In this document: positions 16,359 through 25,186 of the stretch, in pieces
Layout: the number at the start of each line of letters is the position of its first letter
How positions within the stretch are numbered: the first letter of the stretch is position 1
DNA from: Chloroflexi bacterium HGW-Chloroflexi-4
GTDB lineage: Bacteria; Chloroflexota; Anaerolineae; Anaerolineales; Anaerolineaceae
DNA length: 64,000 nt
Direction of reading: 5' to 3'
Assembly (NCBI GenBank): GCA_002840715.1
Contig: PHBW01000004.1
Coordinates: forward strand, 83,701 to 147,700
Notes under the pieces: generated by a model
Databases searched by the model: none
What the model was told of the DNA's origin: nothing
The model's input: only the letters and a program-made list of their open reading frames with translations
Translations under genes and position numbers: made by a program

Positions 16359-18257
16359 TTATTGCTTGAGGTTTACCAATTCTTGAAGAATTTGATCAGA
16401 AGTCGTGATTACACGAGTGGAAGCCTGGAAACTGCGCTGGGCAAGAATCATGTTGGTAAATTCTTGAGCCATATCGACATTTGAGGCTTCAAGATAACCA
16501 GAAGATATTGCACCACGACCACCAGTGTTGGCAGTACCGATTTGTGGTTCACCAGAGTTCAAACCAATTTTATATTGGTTGCCGCCGGCACGCAACAAAC
16601 CTGAAGGATTTGTGAAATGTGCCAGAGCAAGCTGACCCACCAATTGTTTCAACCCATTGGAATAAACCAGGTACATTTCGCCTGTATTCGGAGCACCGTA
16701 TAATTCTGATACTGAGCCGGCTGCCAAACCATCCTGGCTGCGTGGTGAAAGTGTTGTGTCAGCCGATAACATAGTCAACTTGGAGAGATCCAGGTCAATG
16801 TCAATTGGATCCGCGCCATCAACTCCTGGAATAACCACTGGATTTGCAAGCGTTGAATTATTGTATCTTCCATCAGATGTAAATGTAATTGTTCCGTTTC
16901 CAGAAGAGCCCACAGGGTCAGTTACTGCCCAAGTCCACACTAATGGATCAGCAGTACGAGTAAATTGAATGGTGGGGGTGTGAGAGGCTCCCATTGAGTC
17001 ATATACAGCAATCGTGGTAGACCTTGAAGCGGAAGTTTCGGCTGCAACAGAATGCGTGTACCCTACCGTTCCACTTGTAATAGACTGATCGGTACCTGGT
17101 GACCCTGAATGTGTGTATGTGAATGCCAAATCATTAGCTGAATTAGCTCCAAGACCAGCAGCCAAATTTATCGAAATACCATTTCCTAAATCAATTGTCG
17201 TTCCAGTAGTATTGTTATAGACCCCAGAAACCGCTGCACTACCAGATAACTGAACTGTATAATTGAAACCACTCGCTCCATTCGAAGTAGTAGTGTAAGA
17301 AACAGTATATGCTCCACTTGCTAACTCGGCTACGCCAATACCCAACGGAGACAATGAAGCCGAATATTGTGTTCCAGCGTTTGTAGTGGTCATAGTTGCA
17401 GCTAATCCACTATCCAAGGTAAAGGTTAAACCTCTTCCAACATCAATTACAGCTCCGGGATCGCCAGGGTTGGCAGGCGTGTTTTCGTATGTCCCAGTTA
17501 TTGGTGCGCCAACACTGGTACCTGAACTATTCCGCAATTGTGCCGTATATGAATAACCACCTAAAGAATTGGCTGAGATAACCGTTCGTAGAGAATAGTT
17601 ACCGCTCGCTAATTCAATGGTTGTGCTTGTCGGAGGAGATACTGCGGCAGTGTAATCTGTGCCTATATTTGTGATGTCCACATCTGCTGCAGCAGGTGAG
17701 ATTTCATAGGGTAAACCTGAATCCAAATTACCACCAAGAGATGCGGCAGAAGTGGCACGGGCTATTGTTGCGTCCAAAGAAATCTGCATGGCCGTAGTGG
17801 GTTGATTTGTGTCGACTACCGTTGATGTTCCAGGGTTGATCATCCACCCCATGATGCGCATACCAGTGGAATTATTTACTAGATAACCGTCAGCATCAAT
17901 TTCGAGTGAACCTTCACGAGAATAGCGGGTTTCTTGCCCATTGGTGTAGGTGAAGAATCCGTTTCCTTGGACGGCAAGGTCAGTACTTCGACCAGTAGAT
18001 TGCATCATGCCTTGGGTAAAGGTTGGAGATACATAACCCAATTTTACGCCCAAACCGATTTGAGTCGGGTTGATACCACCGACATTTCCAATTGGCGCTG
18101 CGCCTGAGCTCATGATCTGAGCAAATTGATCCTGAAAGATTACTCGGCTGGCTTTGAAACCAGTGGTATTTGAATTGGCAAGGTTGTCAGAAATGACATC
18201 CAAAAAGGTTTGGTTTAAGTTTAACGAACTGATAGCTGTAAACATTGAGCGAATCAT
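16359..18257 (-). CDS. flgE: Flagellar hook protein FlgE with repeated insert domains
   Basis: 632 aa from ATG 18257, preceded by AGGAG six bases upstream; an in-frame start at 18293 has no such site. N-terminal D0 (MIRSMFTAISSLNLNQTFLD, NLANSNTTGFKASR) and C-terminal LEASNVDMAQEFTNMILAQRSFQ are typical hook sequences, and LAVQGNGFFTY is the FlgE/F/G core. It is longer than many FlgE proteins because of two related beta-rich modules, about residues 196-288 and 291-390, each opening with a GT-x-Y motif and ending with a D-x-G-x-G-(I/L) stretch. The same kind of module occurs in the flagellin and, more weakly, the cap protein of this locus. Confidence 0.93.
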   Translation of the reverse strand: MIRSMFTAISSLNLNQTFLDVISDNLANSNTTGFKASRVIFQDQFAQIMSSGAAPIGNVGGINPTQIGLGVKLGYVSPTFTQGMMQSTGRSTDLAVQGNGFFTYTNGQETRYSREGSLEIDADGYLVNNSTGMRIMGWMINPGTSTVVDTNQPTTAMQISLDATIARATSAASLGGNLDSGLPYEISPAAADVDITNIGTDYTAAVSPPTSTTIELASGNYSLRTVISANSLGGYSYTAQLRNSSGTSVGAPITGTYENTPANPGDPGAVIDVGRGLTFTLDSGLAATMTTTNAGTQYSASLSPLGIGVAELASGAYTVSYTTTSNGASGFNYTVQLSGSAAVSGVYNNTTGTTIDLGNGISINLAAGLGANSANDLAFTYTHSGSPGTDQSITSGTVGYTHSVAAETSASRSTTIAVYDSMGASHTPTIQFTRTADPLVWTWAVTDPVGSSGNGTITFTSDGRYNNSTLANPVVIPGVDGADPIDIDLDLSKLTMLSADTTLSPRSQDGLAAGSVSELYGAPNTGEMYLVYSNGLKQLVGQLALAHFTNPSGLLRAGGNQYKIGLNSGEPQIGTANTGGRGAISSGYLEASNVDMAQEFTNMILAQRSFQASTRVITTSDQILQELVNLKQ

Positions 18258-18277
18258 TTTACTCTCCTGTAGGTAAG

Positions 18278-18308
18278 TGCAGGCTTCCTCCAAGAGGGCC
18301 AGCCTGCA
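18278..18308 (-). promoter_or_regulatory. Stem-loop upstream of flgE
   Basis: Inverted repeat TGCAGGCT (18278-18285) / AGCCTGCA (18301-18308) with an inner CCTC/GAGG pairing, located between the upstream gene (ends 18325) and the flgE ribosome binding site. With the hairpin at 16320 it brackets flgE. Function unknown; RNA processing is possible. Confidence 0.55.
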
Positions 18309-18324
18309 TCTGAATTTTGATTAA

Positions 18325-18756
18325 CTATTTTTCAATATTAATAGAACTGCTCTTGTCAATATCAGATGGATCGGCGAATACCACACTGTCTATCTGTGTG
18401 AAAACACCTTCTCCACGTGTTTTTGAATCAAGAGCTGTGACCACCATACGGTCACGCACATTGACGATAAACGCCATATCATCAACCATTACCAACGATT
18501 CTTTACCGCCGCGTTTTTCCGCTTTATCGATTGCATTTGACAATCTGCTGATGCCATCATCAGTCAAGCTGATATTGCGTGCTTCAAGTCTTTTTTGAGC
18601 ATGATTTGAGAATCGTAGATTCTGAGTTTGTGATAAAGTCTCAGCAAAACTCACTCCATTGAGGCCATTTCCAGCTTTATTGACTGAATTGGGTGATTGA
18701 GAGGCTGAGGTCGGGATTATGCCCGGGTTGGATTGAATCTTAATCTCATCTGCCAT
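18325..18756 (-). CDS. Flagellar operon protein, TIGR02530 type
   Basis: 143 aa. The C-terminal domain (RFSNHAQKRLEARNISLTDD; RGGKESLVMVDDMAFIVNV; RDRMVVTALDSKTRGEGVF) matches the small protein family found between flgD and flgE in many Gram-positive flagellar operons. Its biochemical role is not established. It lies between those same two genes here, with a six-base gap to flgD. Confidence 0.82.
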   Translation of the reverse strand: MADEIKIQSNPGIIPTSASQSPNSVNKAGNGLNGVSFAETLSQTQNLRFSNHAQKRLEARNISLTDDGISRLSNAIDKAEKRGGKESLVMVDDMAFIVNVRDRMVVTALDSKTRGEGVFTQIDSVVFADPSDIDKSSSINIEK

Positions 18757-18761
18757 AGGAT

Positions 18762-19184
18762 TTATCCATTCGAGACTGAAACTATGGTTGATAGTTTTAC
18801 ATCTGTATCGCCAATTTGAACCAAAGTTTCGCCATTGTAGGTTGTCATTGAAGTTACAACTCCGGTGACAATTGCGGATGTATCGCTGGCATCAGGAACT
18901 GCGTTGATGGTTTTTCCGATCAAGCTGGATGCGTAGCTCAAAGTTTGTGAGGCATTTAATGCATTAATGCTTTCTTTAATCGCCAATAATGCATTTAGTG
19001 AATTTAACGTTGCAATCTGTCCCATCATTTCAGAGCTATCCATGGGTTTCATCGGATCCTGATTTTTTAGCTGCGTAAACAATAATGTCATAAAATCATC
19101 ATTGTCGATGGCAGTTTGATCTTTTTTTGTCGTTGTGGTCGTGTTATAAGTCGACATAACCGTACCAATTGCACTTGTAGCCAT
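18762..19184 (-). CDS. flgD: Hook-cap (scaffold) protein FlgD
   Basis: 140 aa. The conserved N-terminal FlgD motif is clear: DFMTLLFTQLKNQDPMKPMDSSEMMGQIATLNSLNAL. The C-terminal Ig/Tudor-like part found in enterobacterial FlgD is reduced to a short beta segment (VTGVVTSMTTYNGETLVQIGD), as in other short Gram-positive forms. FlgD caps the growing hook. Confidence 0.92.
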   Translation of the reverse strand: MATSAIGTVMSTYNTTTTTKKDQTAIDNDDFMTLLFTQLKNQDPMKPMDSSEMMGQIATLNSLNALLAIKESINALNASQTLSYASSLIGKTINAVPDASDTSAIVTGVVTSMTTYNGETLVQIGDTDVKLSTIVSVSNG

Positions 19185-19192
19185 TTTTTCTC

Positions 19193-20593
19193 CTAGACTC
19201 TATAATCCACAACTGAGGAAGTCAAATGAACACGTGGATCGTCTGAAGTGGACTTTGAGTTTTCTGATCTCTCATCAGGGTATGAACCATTTGAAAAATT
19301 TTGTCTATGGTCAAATGATTGTTGCTTTGTTGAATGATGACCCTGATTGATATTCAGATTTGATAGTTGGATACCGGCTTGCTCAATGCTCTGTCTTAAC
19401 AAATCCATTTCGGATTTAAGAGCTTGTTGAGTCGAAACTTTGTCCGCAACCATTGTTACACCGATTCCGTCTTTGGTAGTCACAATTCTCAAATCGATGT
19501 GTCCCAATTCTTCGGGATATAACTGCAAACGTAAAGAGGATCGATTCGATTTAACCATCTGATCCAATTGGTTTGCAATCTGGTTGATGACTTCGTTCTT
19601 GGGAGCTTCCGCCAAGCGGGCCGGCTCACTGACTTGAGTTGTGTTTTGGACGGATGCACTTGTGATTGCAGCCGCAGGTTCATCAGGATTATCCGGTGGA
19701 GCAGTTTGTGGATTGGTGGATATCTCAGCAGATTTTATGTTTTTATCAATTGATTCTACAGTTTTTGGCGTTGTTTCTTGATAATTTCTCGCAATGCTGA
19801 TAACCGACTTTCCTTCGGAATCTGAGCTGTTGGTTACATTAACCTTACCATTTTCTGACATTTTATGGCTTGGGTCTTCATTTACTGGGTTCAACTCAGT
19901 AGAAGTTTTTTCACTAACTTTTGCGGTTTTTTCCATTACTTGAGAAAAAACGATTTGGTTATCTGTGTCAACCTGAGACTCTTGTGTTGGTTCGGTCGCA
20001 CCCTTTGAGGTGGATACACCACTCTGATTCGCAGTAGCCTGAGCATCTGGCAATACTTTTTCTAGTTTCAAATCATTTGTTGAAGAACCTTTTACAATAT
20101 TCATTGGTTGAACTTCTTTTTCTAATGTTACTTCGGTTTTAACTGGTTCTTCCACGACTTCAATCTTGTTGTTTTCGGTAACTATAGATTTAGTTTCAAC
20201 AGTACCGAAAATCATTGGATTTATTTCGGTTTCAGTTTTTTCATCAATTTGAAGCTCAGATTCTTCATATTTAATAGCTTTGTCAGATACATCAGATTTT
20301 TCTGTTTCTTCGAATTTTTTTGAATTGTTCGATAGTTGAACCTCTCTCTCATTTTTTTCAGAAGATAATTTTTTGGCAGTTGAATCTGCTCCATTCAATT
20401 TATCGATGGACTTTGAATCACTGCTTTTGCTAGCTCTGTCAGATTGTTTATCATTTACAATCCGATCAGATGCTTTTTGCAGTACAAGATCAAAAGGATC
20501 TTGTTCGCCAGCCTGCACCGCTTTCGCAGCCGGCTTTGTTGCATTCATCGTAACAGGCGGTGATGAACATGCAACGTCAACAACATTTTGCAT
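19193..20593 (-). CDS. fliK: Hook-length control protein FliK
   Basis: 466 aa. The long N-terminal region is acidic, Ser/Lys/Glu-rich and repetitive, as expected for the molecular-ruler part. The C-terminal domain has the FliK signature (LRLQLYPEELGHIDLRIVTTKDGIGV). It sits between flgB and flgD. A second FliK-like gene is at 14924-16297. Confidence 0.88.
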   Translation of the reverse strand: MQNVVDVACSSPPVTMNATKPAAKAVQAGEQDPFDLVLQKASDRIVNDKQSDRASKSSDSKSIDKLNGADSTAKKLSSEKNEREVQLSNNSKKFEETEKSDVSDKAIKYEESELQIDEKTETEINPMIFGTVETKSIVTENNKIEVVEEPVKTEVTLEKEVQPMNIVKGSSTNDLKLEKVLPDAQATANQSGVSTSKGATEPTQESQVDTDNQIVFSQVMEKTAKVSEKTSTELNPVNEDPSHKMSENGKVNVTNSSDSEGKSVISIARNYQETTPKTVESIDKNIKSAEISTNPQTAPPDNPDEPAAAITSASVQNTTQVSEPARLAEAPKNEVINQIANQLDQMVKSNRSSLRLQLYPEELGHIDLRIVTTKDGIGVTMVADKVSTQQALKSEMDLLRQSIEQAGIQLSNLNINQGHHSTKQQSFDHRQNFSNGSYPDERSENSKSTSDDPRVHLTSSVVDYRV

Positions 20594-20595
20594 TA

Positions 20596-21006
20596 TTAGC
20601 CTCCTTGGGCAATTGATTTCAATAGGAGCAGCTTACTGCTGATCTCCTGACTGATCGCTTGGTATTTGATACTTGTTTCTGACATATCGATCAATTCAGT
20701 ATCGATATCAACATTATTTCCGTCTTCCCGATATGTACCTCCAGCCCGATTGCTGGTGTTATAAAAAGACGACGAAGATGAACTTGAATCAAGATGCAAT
20801 TTATTTGTTTTGGCCATTGAAACCATGCTTTTGGAACTTTTTAATGAACGCTGTAAGGTGGTTTCAAAATCAAGCTGCTTTGCGCTATATCCTGGCGTAT
20901 CGACATTTGCAATATTGCTGCTAATCGTCTGCTGCCTTGCCGCCAAACCCTTTAATGCAAGCTTTGCGGCGCCGATTGCATCATCAGTAAACAACGAACT
21001 ACTCAT
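20596..21006 (-). CDS. flgB: Flagellar proximal-rod protein FlgB
   Basis: 136 aa. The rod signature is ISSNIANVDTPGYSAKQLDFE near the N terminus and the family's GNNVDIDTELIDMSETSIKYQAISQEIS at the C terminus. In most genomes flgB directly precedes flgC; here flgC lies about 6 kb upstream in the same block, and flgB follows the transglycosylase gene. Confidence 0.92.
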   Translation of the reverse strand: MSSSLFTDDAIGAAKLALKGLAARQQTISSNIANVDTPGYSAKQLDFETTLQRSLKSSKSMVSMAKTNKLHLDSSSSSSSFYNTSNRAGGTYREDGNNVDIDTELIDMSETSIKYQAISQEISSKLLLLKSIAQGG

Positions 21007-21015
21007 ACTTCCTCC

Positions 21016-21522
21016 TCAAGATTGATTCTTGTAAAAACCAATCACTTTGGAAACATAAGACAATGTTTCTTGATAAGGCGGTATTCCATTATATTGATCA
21101 ACAGCTCCTGGACCTGCATTGTATGCAGCCAGTGCTTTTTCAATATCACCACCATATCTCATCAACATCTTTTTTAAATATAATGTTCCACCATTGATAT
21201 TTTGTGAAGGATCAAATGAATCTGAAACGCCAAGCCCATATGCCGTTGAGGGCATGAGCTGCATCAACCCTTGTGCTCCACTTGCAGAGACGGCAGTGGG
21301 ATTGAAACTTGATTCTGCCTGAATAACTGAGCTTATAAGATTCTCATCAATTCCATATTTATCCGAGGCTTGTTTGATCAAATCAGAAAATGAATTATTT
21401 GAGTATGAATTCTTAGTAAAAGCATTTTCATTAGAGATCTCTTCAGATTCTTTCTCTAACAGCTTCATTACTAAATTCATCATCATCAATTGCATATTAT
21501 TGTTAAATGAGGTGTCAATCAT
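21016..21522 (-). CDS. Soluble lytic transglycosylase (SLT domain), probable rod-associated peptidoglycan hydrolase
   Basis: 168 aa from ATG 21522 (an ATG at 21576 lies deeper inside fliJ). SLT family motifs: [29 protein letters not shown], with the catalytic Glu in IQAESSF, then [11 protein letters not shown] and [12 protein letters not shown]. No signal peptide is visible, so export through the flagellar apparatus is plausible. It probably takes the place of the FlgJ muramidase for opening the wall to the rod, which fits its place next to flgB. Overlaps fliJ by eight bases. Confidence 0.88.
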   Translation of the reverse strand: MIDTSFNNNMQLMMMNLVMKLLEKESEEISNENAFTKNSYSNNSFSDLIKQASDKYGIDENLISSVIQAESSFNPTAVSASGAQGLMQLMPSTAYGLGVSDSFDPSQNINGGTLYLKKMLMRYGGDIEKALAAYNAGPGAVDQYNGIPPYQETLSYVSKVIGFYKNQS

Positions 21523-21979
21523 TTTGGATATCAACCTCCTGTCTTTTCTGGAAGTTTCGTGAGATATAAATATCATCTTGTTCTTTATTCTCGTGAATGA
21601 CTTCCTTTTCTTTAAACTTCTTTATTTCATTACGTTTCAATATATCAAGTGTCTCTTCTGCTTGTCTTGCAGAAATCAATTGTCGCCTTTTACTCTCTAT
21701 TTCAACCTGCAAATTTGCCAAAGCCAAATGGCAATTTTCCACGGCAGTGGTATGTTGATTCACATTAGCACGTAAATGAGCAACTGTAAAAAGATCCATT
21801 TCGCCTGTCATTTGCTCATGCAATTTGAACATCAAAGATTGTTTATTATTTTCAAGTGTTTCAATTTCGCTAAATATCATCTTTTCACGCTGTAACAACT
21901 TGCTGAACTCTATTTCAAGAGCTTCAGCCCGATTATGTCTCACATCCAATACTGTTTGCAATGAAAATTTAGGAGCCAT
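21515..21979 (-). CDS. fliJ: Flagellar export chaperone FliJ
   Basis: 154 aa, predicted long coiled coil, N terminus [25 protein letters not shown] as in FliJ. FliJ is the stalk of the export ATPase ring. It follows fliI by one base. Confidence 0.85.
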   Translation of the reverse strand: MAPKFSLQTVLDVRHNRAEALEIEFSKLLQREKMIFSEIETLENNKQSLMFKLHEQMTGEMDLFTVAHLRANVNQHTTAVENCHLALANLQVEIESKRRQLISARQAEETLDILKRNEIKKFKEKEVIHENKEQDDIYISRNFQKRQEVDIQND

Positions 21980-21980
21980 T

Positions 21981-23306
21981 TTATTCTTCCTCTGATCGCA
22001 TTACCATTAAGGTATTCAATGTGTCTTCAAATGGTGTTACATCGCGCATATTTTGCTGCAAAAACCCTGTTAGCGTTGGCATTACACGTATCGCAGAATC
22101 TATTTCATGATCAGAACCGTTAACATAGGCGCCAATGTTTATCAAATCTCTCGCTTTTTCATAAGTTGCAAGATGTTTACGTGCCTGACCTGCTGAGATT
22201 AGGTGGTCTCTGGATGTAACAGCAGGCATAACCCTGCTGACGCTATTGAGAACATCGATAGCTGGATAGTGATTTCTGGCAGCCAACTCACGACTCAAAA
22301 TGATGTGTCCATCCAAAATACCTCTGGCGGCATCACAAATTGGTTCATTGAAATCATCACCTTCAACTAATACAGTGAAGAAACCAGTTATGGTACCAAC
22401 TTTCCCTGCACCGGCACGTTCTAATAAACGCGGTAATAATGCAAACACAGAAGGTGTATATCCTTTGGAAGCAGGTGGTTCTCCAATAGCCAGACCAATT
22501 TCACGCTGTGCCATGGCAAACCGTGTCACTGAATCCATGAGAAAAGTAACATCCATACCTAAATCACGAAAATGCTCTGCTATCGTCATGGCTATCGATG
22601 CAGCTTTTAAGCGCACCAAAGCAGGTTGATCTGATGTTGAGACCACCACGACAGACCGGGCCAAACCTTCTGGACCTAAATCTCGCTCCAGGAACTCTCT
22701 AACTTCACGTCCACGTTCGCCAACCAGTGCAATCACACTGACGTCAGAACGGGAACTTCGCGCCAGGGCACCCATCAAAGTGCTTTTACCGACACCTGAG
22801 CCCGCAAAGATACCCATACGTTGGCCTTTGCCGCAGGTTAGCAAGCCATCAATAACGCGTACGCCGGTCACCAATGGACTCGTAATAGGGGCACGTTCAA
22901 GAGGGTGCGGTGGAATTGCATAGGTTGATACTTTTTTGACAGTATCCAGCTCAGGCCCGCCATCCATGGGTCTTCCAAGTCCATCCAAAACTCTTCCCAA
23001 TAAGACTGTCCCAACTGGAGCTTTAAAAGACTTTGAAATTGGATAGACAGTACTTCCAGGTTGAATACCCTGCATATCTCCCAAAGGCATAAGTAAAACA
23101 CGTTCTTCTTTAAATCCGATCACTTCAGACATAATAGTTACGCCGAGGTTGGTGGTGATCACACAAACCTCGCCAATCTGACAATCCAATCCTATGGCTT
23201 CAATAGTTAAACCCAATACCTGAACAACCTTCCCTGAATTTCGGGTTGTGGCAACTTCTTTCAAAGCTGATGAATAACGTGAAATATCAGGGAGCTCGAT
23301 TTGCAT
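21981..23306 (-). CDS. fliI: Flagellar export ATPase FliI
   Basis: 441 aa. Walker A GIFAGSGVGKST, Walker B VTFLMDSVTRFAMAQREIGLA, and the FliI/F1-beta signature PPASKGYTPSVFALLPRLLERAG are all intact. It energises export together with FliH and FliJ. Start overlaps the fliH stop. Confidence 0.97.
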   Translation of the reverse strand: MQIELPDISRYSSALKEVATTRNSGKVVQVLGLTIEAIGLDCQIGEVCVITTNLGVTIMSEVIGFKEERVLLMPLGDMQGIQPGSTVYPISKSFKAPVGTVLLGRVLDGLGRPMDGGPELDTVKKVSTYAIPPHPLERAPITSPLVTGVRVIDGLLTCGKGQRMGIFAGSGVGKSTLMGALARSSRSDVSVIALVGERGREVREFLERDLGPEGLARSVVVVSTSDQPALVRLKAASIAMTIAEHFRDLGMDVTFLMDSVTRFAMAQREIGLAIGEPPASKGYTPSVFALLPRLLERAGAGKVGTITGFFTVLVEGDDFNEPICDAARGILDGHIILSRELAARNHYPAIDVLNSVSRVMPAVTSRDHLISAGQARKHLATYEKARDLINIGAYVNGSDHEIDSAIRVMPTLTGFLQQNMRDVTPFEDTLNTLMVMRSEEE

Positions 23307-24184
23307 TAATCGTCTCCTCTGTCAGGTTCTTCAACTTCTGAAAACTGCTCAAGTATCGCAGCAAGTTGAGTTTCTACTAATGCGTCAGCAGTTCCCCACT
23401 CTCCTTGTATATAACATCCACCTTGTTTGATGGATTCATTAGAAACAATTTCCACCTTGTTTCCAAGCACAGATGCCTGATATTCACGCCAATCAGGACC
23501 TAATAAAATTGCATCAGCCGGGTTCATATAAACCCGCAAATCTCCTAATGATCGTGCTGATTCCATTACAGAAGCAAAATGTTGCTGCAAAGCTGTATTG
23601 TCAAGTTCAACACCATCTCCAAACATTTTTTGTGCCATCTTCTTTACCAAATCCATAATCATGGGTTCGGCTTGATTCATCATATCTATTCGCCATTCTC
23701 TGGCGACATTGATGACAGAAGCTGCTGCTTGAAGTGATTCACGCATTTCAGCTTTTGCAGTCTCGATGCCCTTGTTATAGGCTTCTTGACCACGCCGTTC
23801 AATGGATTCATTCGCTGAAGTTAAGATCTCTTCAGCTTGCTTCTTGGCATCAAGAATAATTTGATCAGCAATCTTTCGGGGATTGGGCTGTTCAAGAAAA
23901 GGTTCCCAGCTTGATGTTGCAAAGCCTTCTTCTTCGGTTTTTATTGCTACATTGTTTATATCATCCGGCTGCCATGCTTGAAATCGAATATCGCCCTGCT
24001 CTGCTTTAACCAAATTCTTGGCTTTTTCTTTTGTTTCTCCTGGTTTTACTCCAAAGAAATTTATTGTACTCGAATAAATTAAATCATTCGAAAACAATTC
24101 TTCCTGTTCGAATTCAACAGGAGACCATGGAGTCAAATCAGACAGGTTTTCACCTGCCCGAATTATGTTACTGGATGATCTCAT
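23306..24184 (-). CDS. fliH: Flagellar export ATPase regulator FliH
   Basis: About 292 aa from ATG 24184, or 299 aa from 24205; both overlap the end of fliG. Central helical coiled coil (ADQIILDAKKQAEEILTSAN) and a C-terminal domain (LGDLRVYMNPADAILLGPDW; GGCYIQGEWGTADALVETQL) as in FliH/YscL stators. Confirmed by its place between fliG and fliI. Confidence 0.88.
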   Translation of the reverse strand: MRSSSNIIRAGENLSDLTPWSPVEFEQEELFSNDLIYSSTINFFGVKPGETKEKAKNLVKAEQGDIRFQAWQPDDINNVAIKTEEEGFATSSWEPFLEQPNPRKIADQIILDAKKQAEEILTSANESIERRGQEAYNKGIETAKAEMRESLQAAASVINVAREWRIDMMNQAEPMIMDLVKKMAQKMFGDGVELDNTALQQHFASVMESARSLGDLRVYMNPADAILLGPDWREYQASVLGNKVEIVSNESIKQGGCYIQGEWGTADALVETQLAAILEQFSEVEEPDRGDD

Positions 24185-25184
24185 AATCTTCTCCACCACC
24201 AGCAATCACAATTTCTCCAGCTTCTTCAAGTGCTCTTACTGCATCCACAAGTCTTCTTTGTGAAGCATAAACATTTTTCGCCAATTGTGGACCAAGAATT
24301 TCGATTTCTTCTTGCAAATTTTCTCGAGCCCTTTCGGACAAGCATTTGAAAATCAGCTCTTTTAATTTGTCATTTGCAGCCTTCAAAGCGAGTGCGAGAT
24401 CCGCTTTGCTGACATCTCTTAACACACGCTGCATGGTCTTTTCATCCAATTTACTCAAGTCATCGAATGTGAACATATTAGAATGAATTTCTTCAACGAG
24501 TTTCGGGTTCGTGGTATCAAGAGCTTCAAATATAGTCTTTTGAACACCACGGTCAACTTGATTTAGCATTTTAACAAGAAATGATACGCCTCCGGTTGCC
24601 CTAAAATCAGCTTCATTCATAACACCCGAAAGTTTGTTCTTGAGGTCTTTTTCAACAACTTGCACAACTTGAGGAGAAACTCGATCCATTCCGGCGAGCC
24701 GCAAGACTACTTCAATCTGTAAATCTTTTGGCATTGAAGTCAAAATATCTGCGGCCACTTTGGCTTCCAAATATGAAAGAACAAGCGCAATCGTTTGAGG
24801 CATCTCATCTTCAAGCAATGATGCTACCTGGGCTGGATCTGCACTACGCAGCATTTCAAAAGAAGACAATGTCTGATGTGCAGAAATTCTTTCAAGAATT
24901 TCTGCACCACGACGTGGACCTACTGCTCGCGCTAAAAGTTGGCGGCTATATTCCACTCCGCCGCCATGCAAACCCGTTTCTGCTTGAGCTAGCTCATATG
25001 CTTCTTGCAAAGCGATGCTTCGAATCTCAGGTGGAATTGAAGACGCTTTGGATAATGACATCAAAACGCGTTCAATTTCGCTTTCACCCAGATATTGCAG
25101 CACTTTGGATGAATTATCAACACCCAAGCTGAGCAATAAGACTGAAGCCTTTTCAAGACCTGTGGCTGTCACATAATTACTCAT
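24168..25184 (-). CDS. fliG: Flagellar motor switch protein FliG
   Basis: 338 aa. FliG links the MS ring to the C ring and carries the torque-generating helix. The N-terminal domain, EHPQ-equivalent middle motif (SAHQTLSSFEMLRSADPAQV) and C-terminal segment (SERARENLQEEIEILGP) with charged residues are all present. Overlaps fliH, follows fliF by two bases. Confidence 0.96.
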   Translation of the reverse strand: MSNYVTATGLEKASVLLLSLGVDNSSKVLQYLGESEIERVLMSLSKASSIPPEIRSIALQEAYELAQAETGLHGGGVEYSRQLLARAVGPRRGAEILERISAHQTLSSFEMLRSADPAQVASLLEDEMPQTIALVLSYLEAKVAADILTSMPKDLQIEVVLRLAGMDRVSPQVVQVVEKDLKNKLSGVMNEADFRATGGVSFLVKMLNQVDRGVQKTIFEALDTTNPKLVEEIHSNMFTFDDLSKLDEKTMQRVLRDVSKADLALALKAANDKLKELIFKCLSERARENLQEEIEILGPQLAKNVYASQRRLVDAVRALEEAGEIVIAGGGEDYEIIQ

Positions 25185-25186
25185 CT

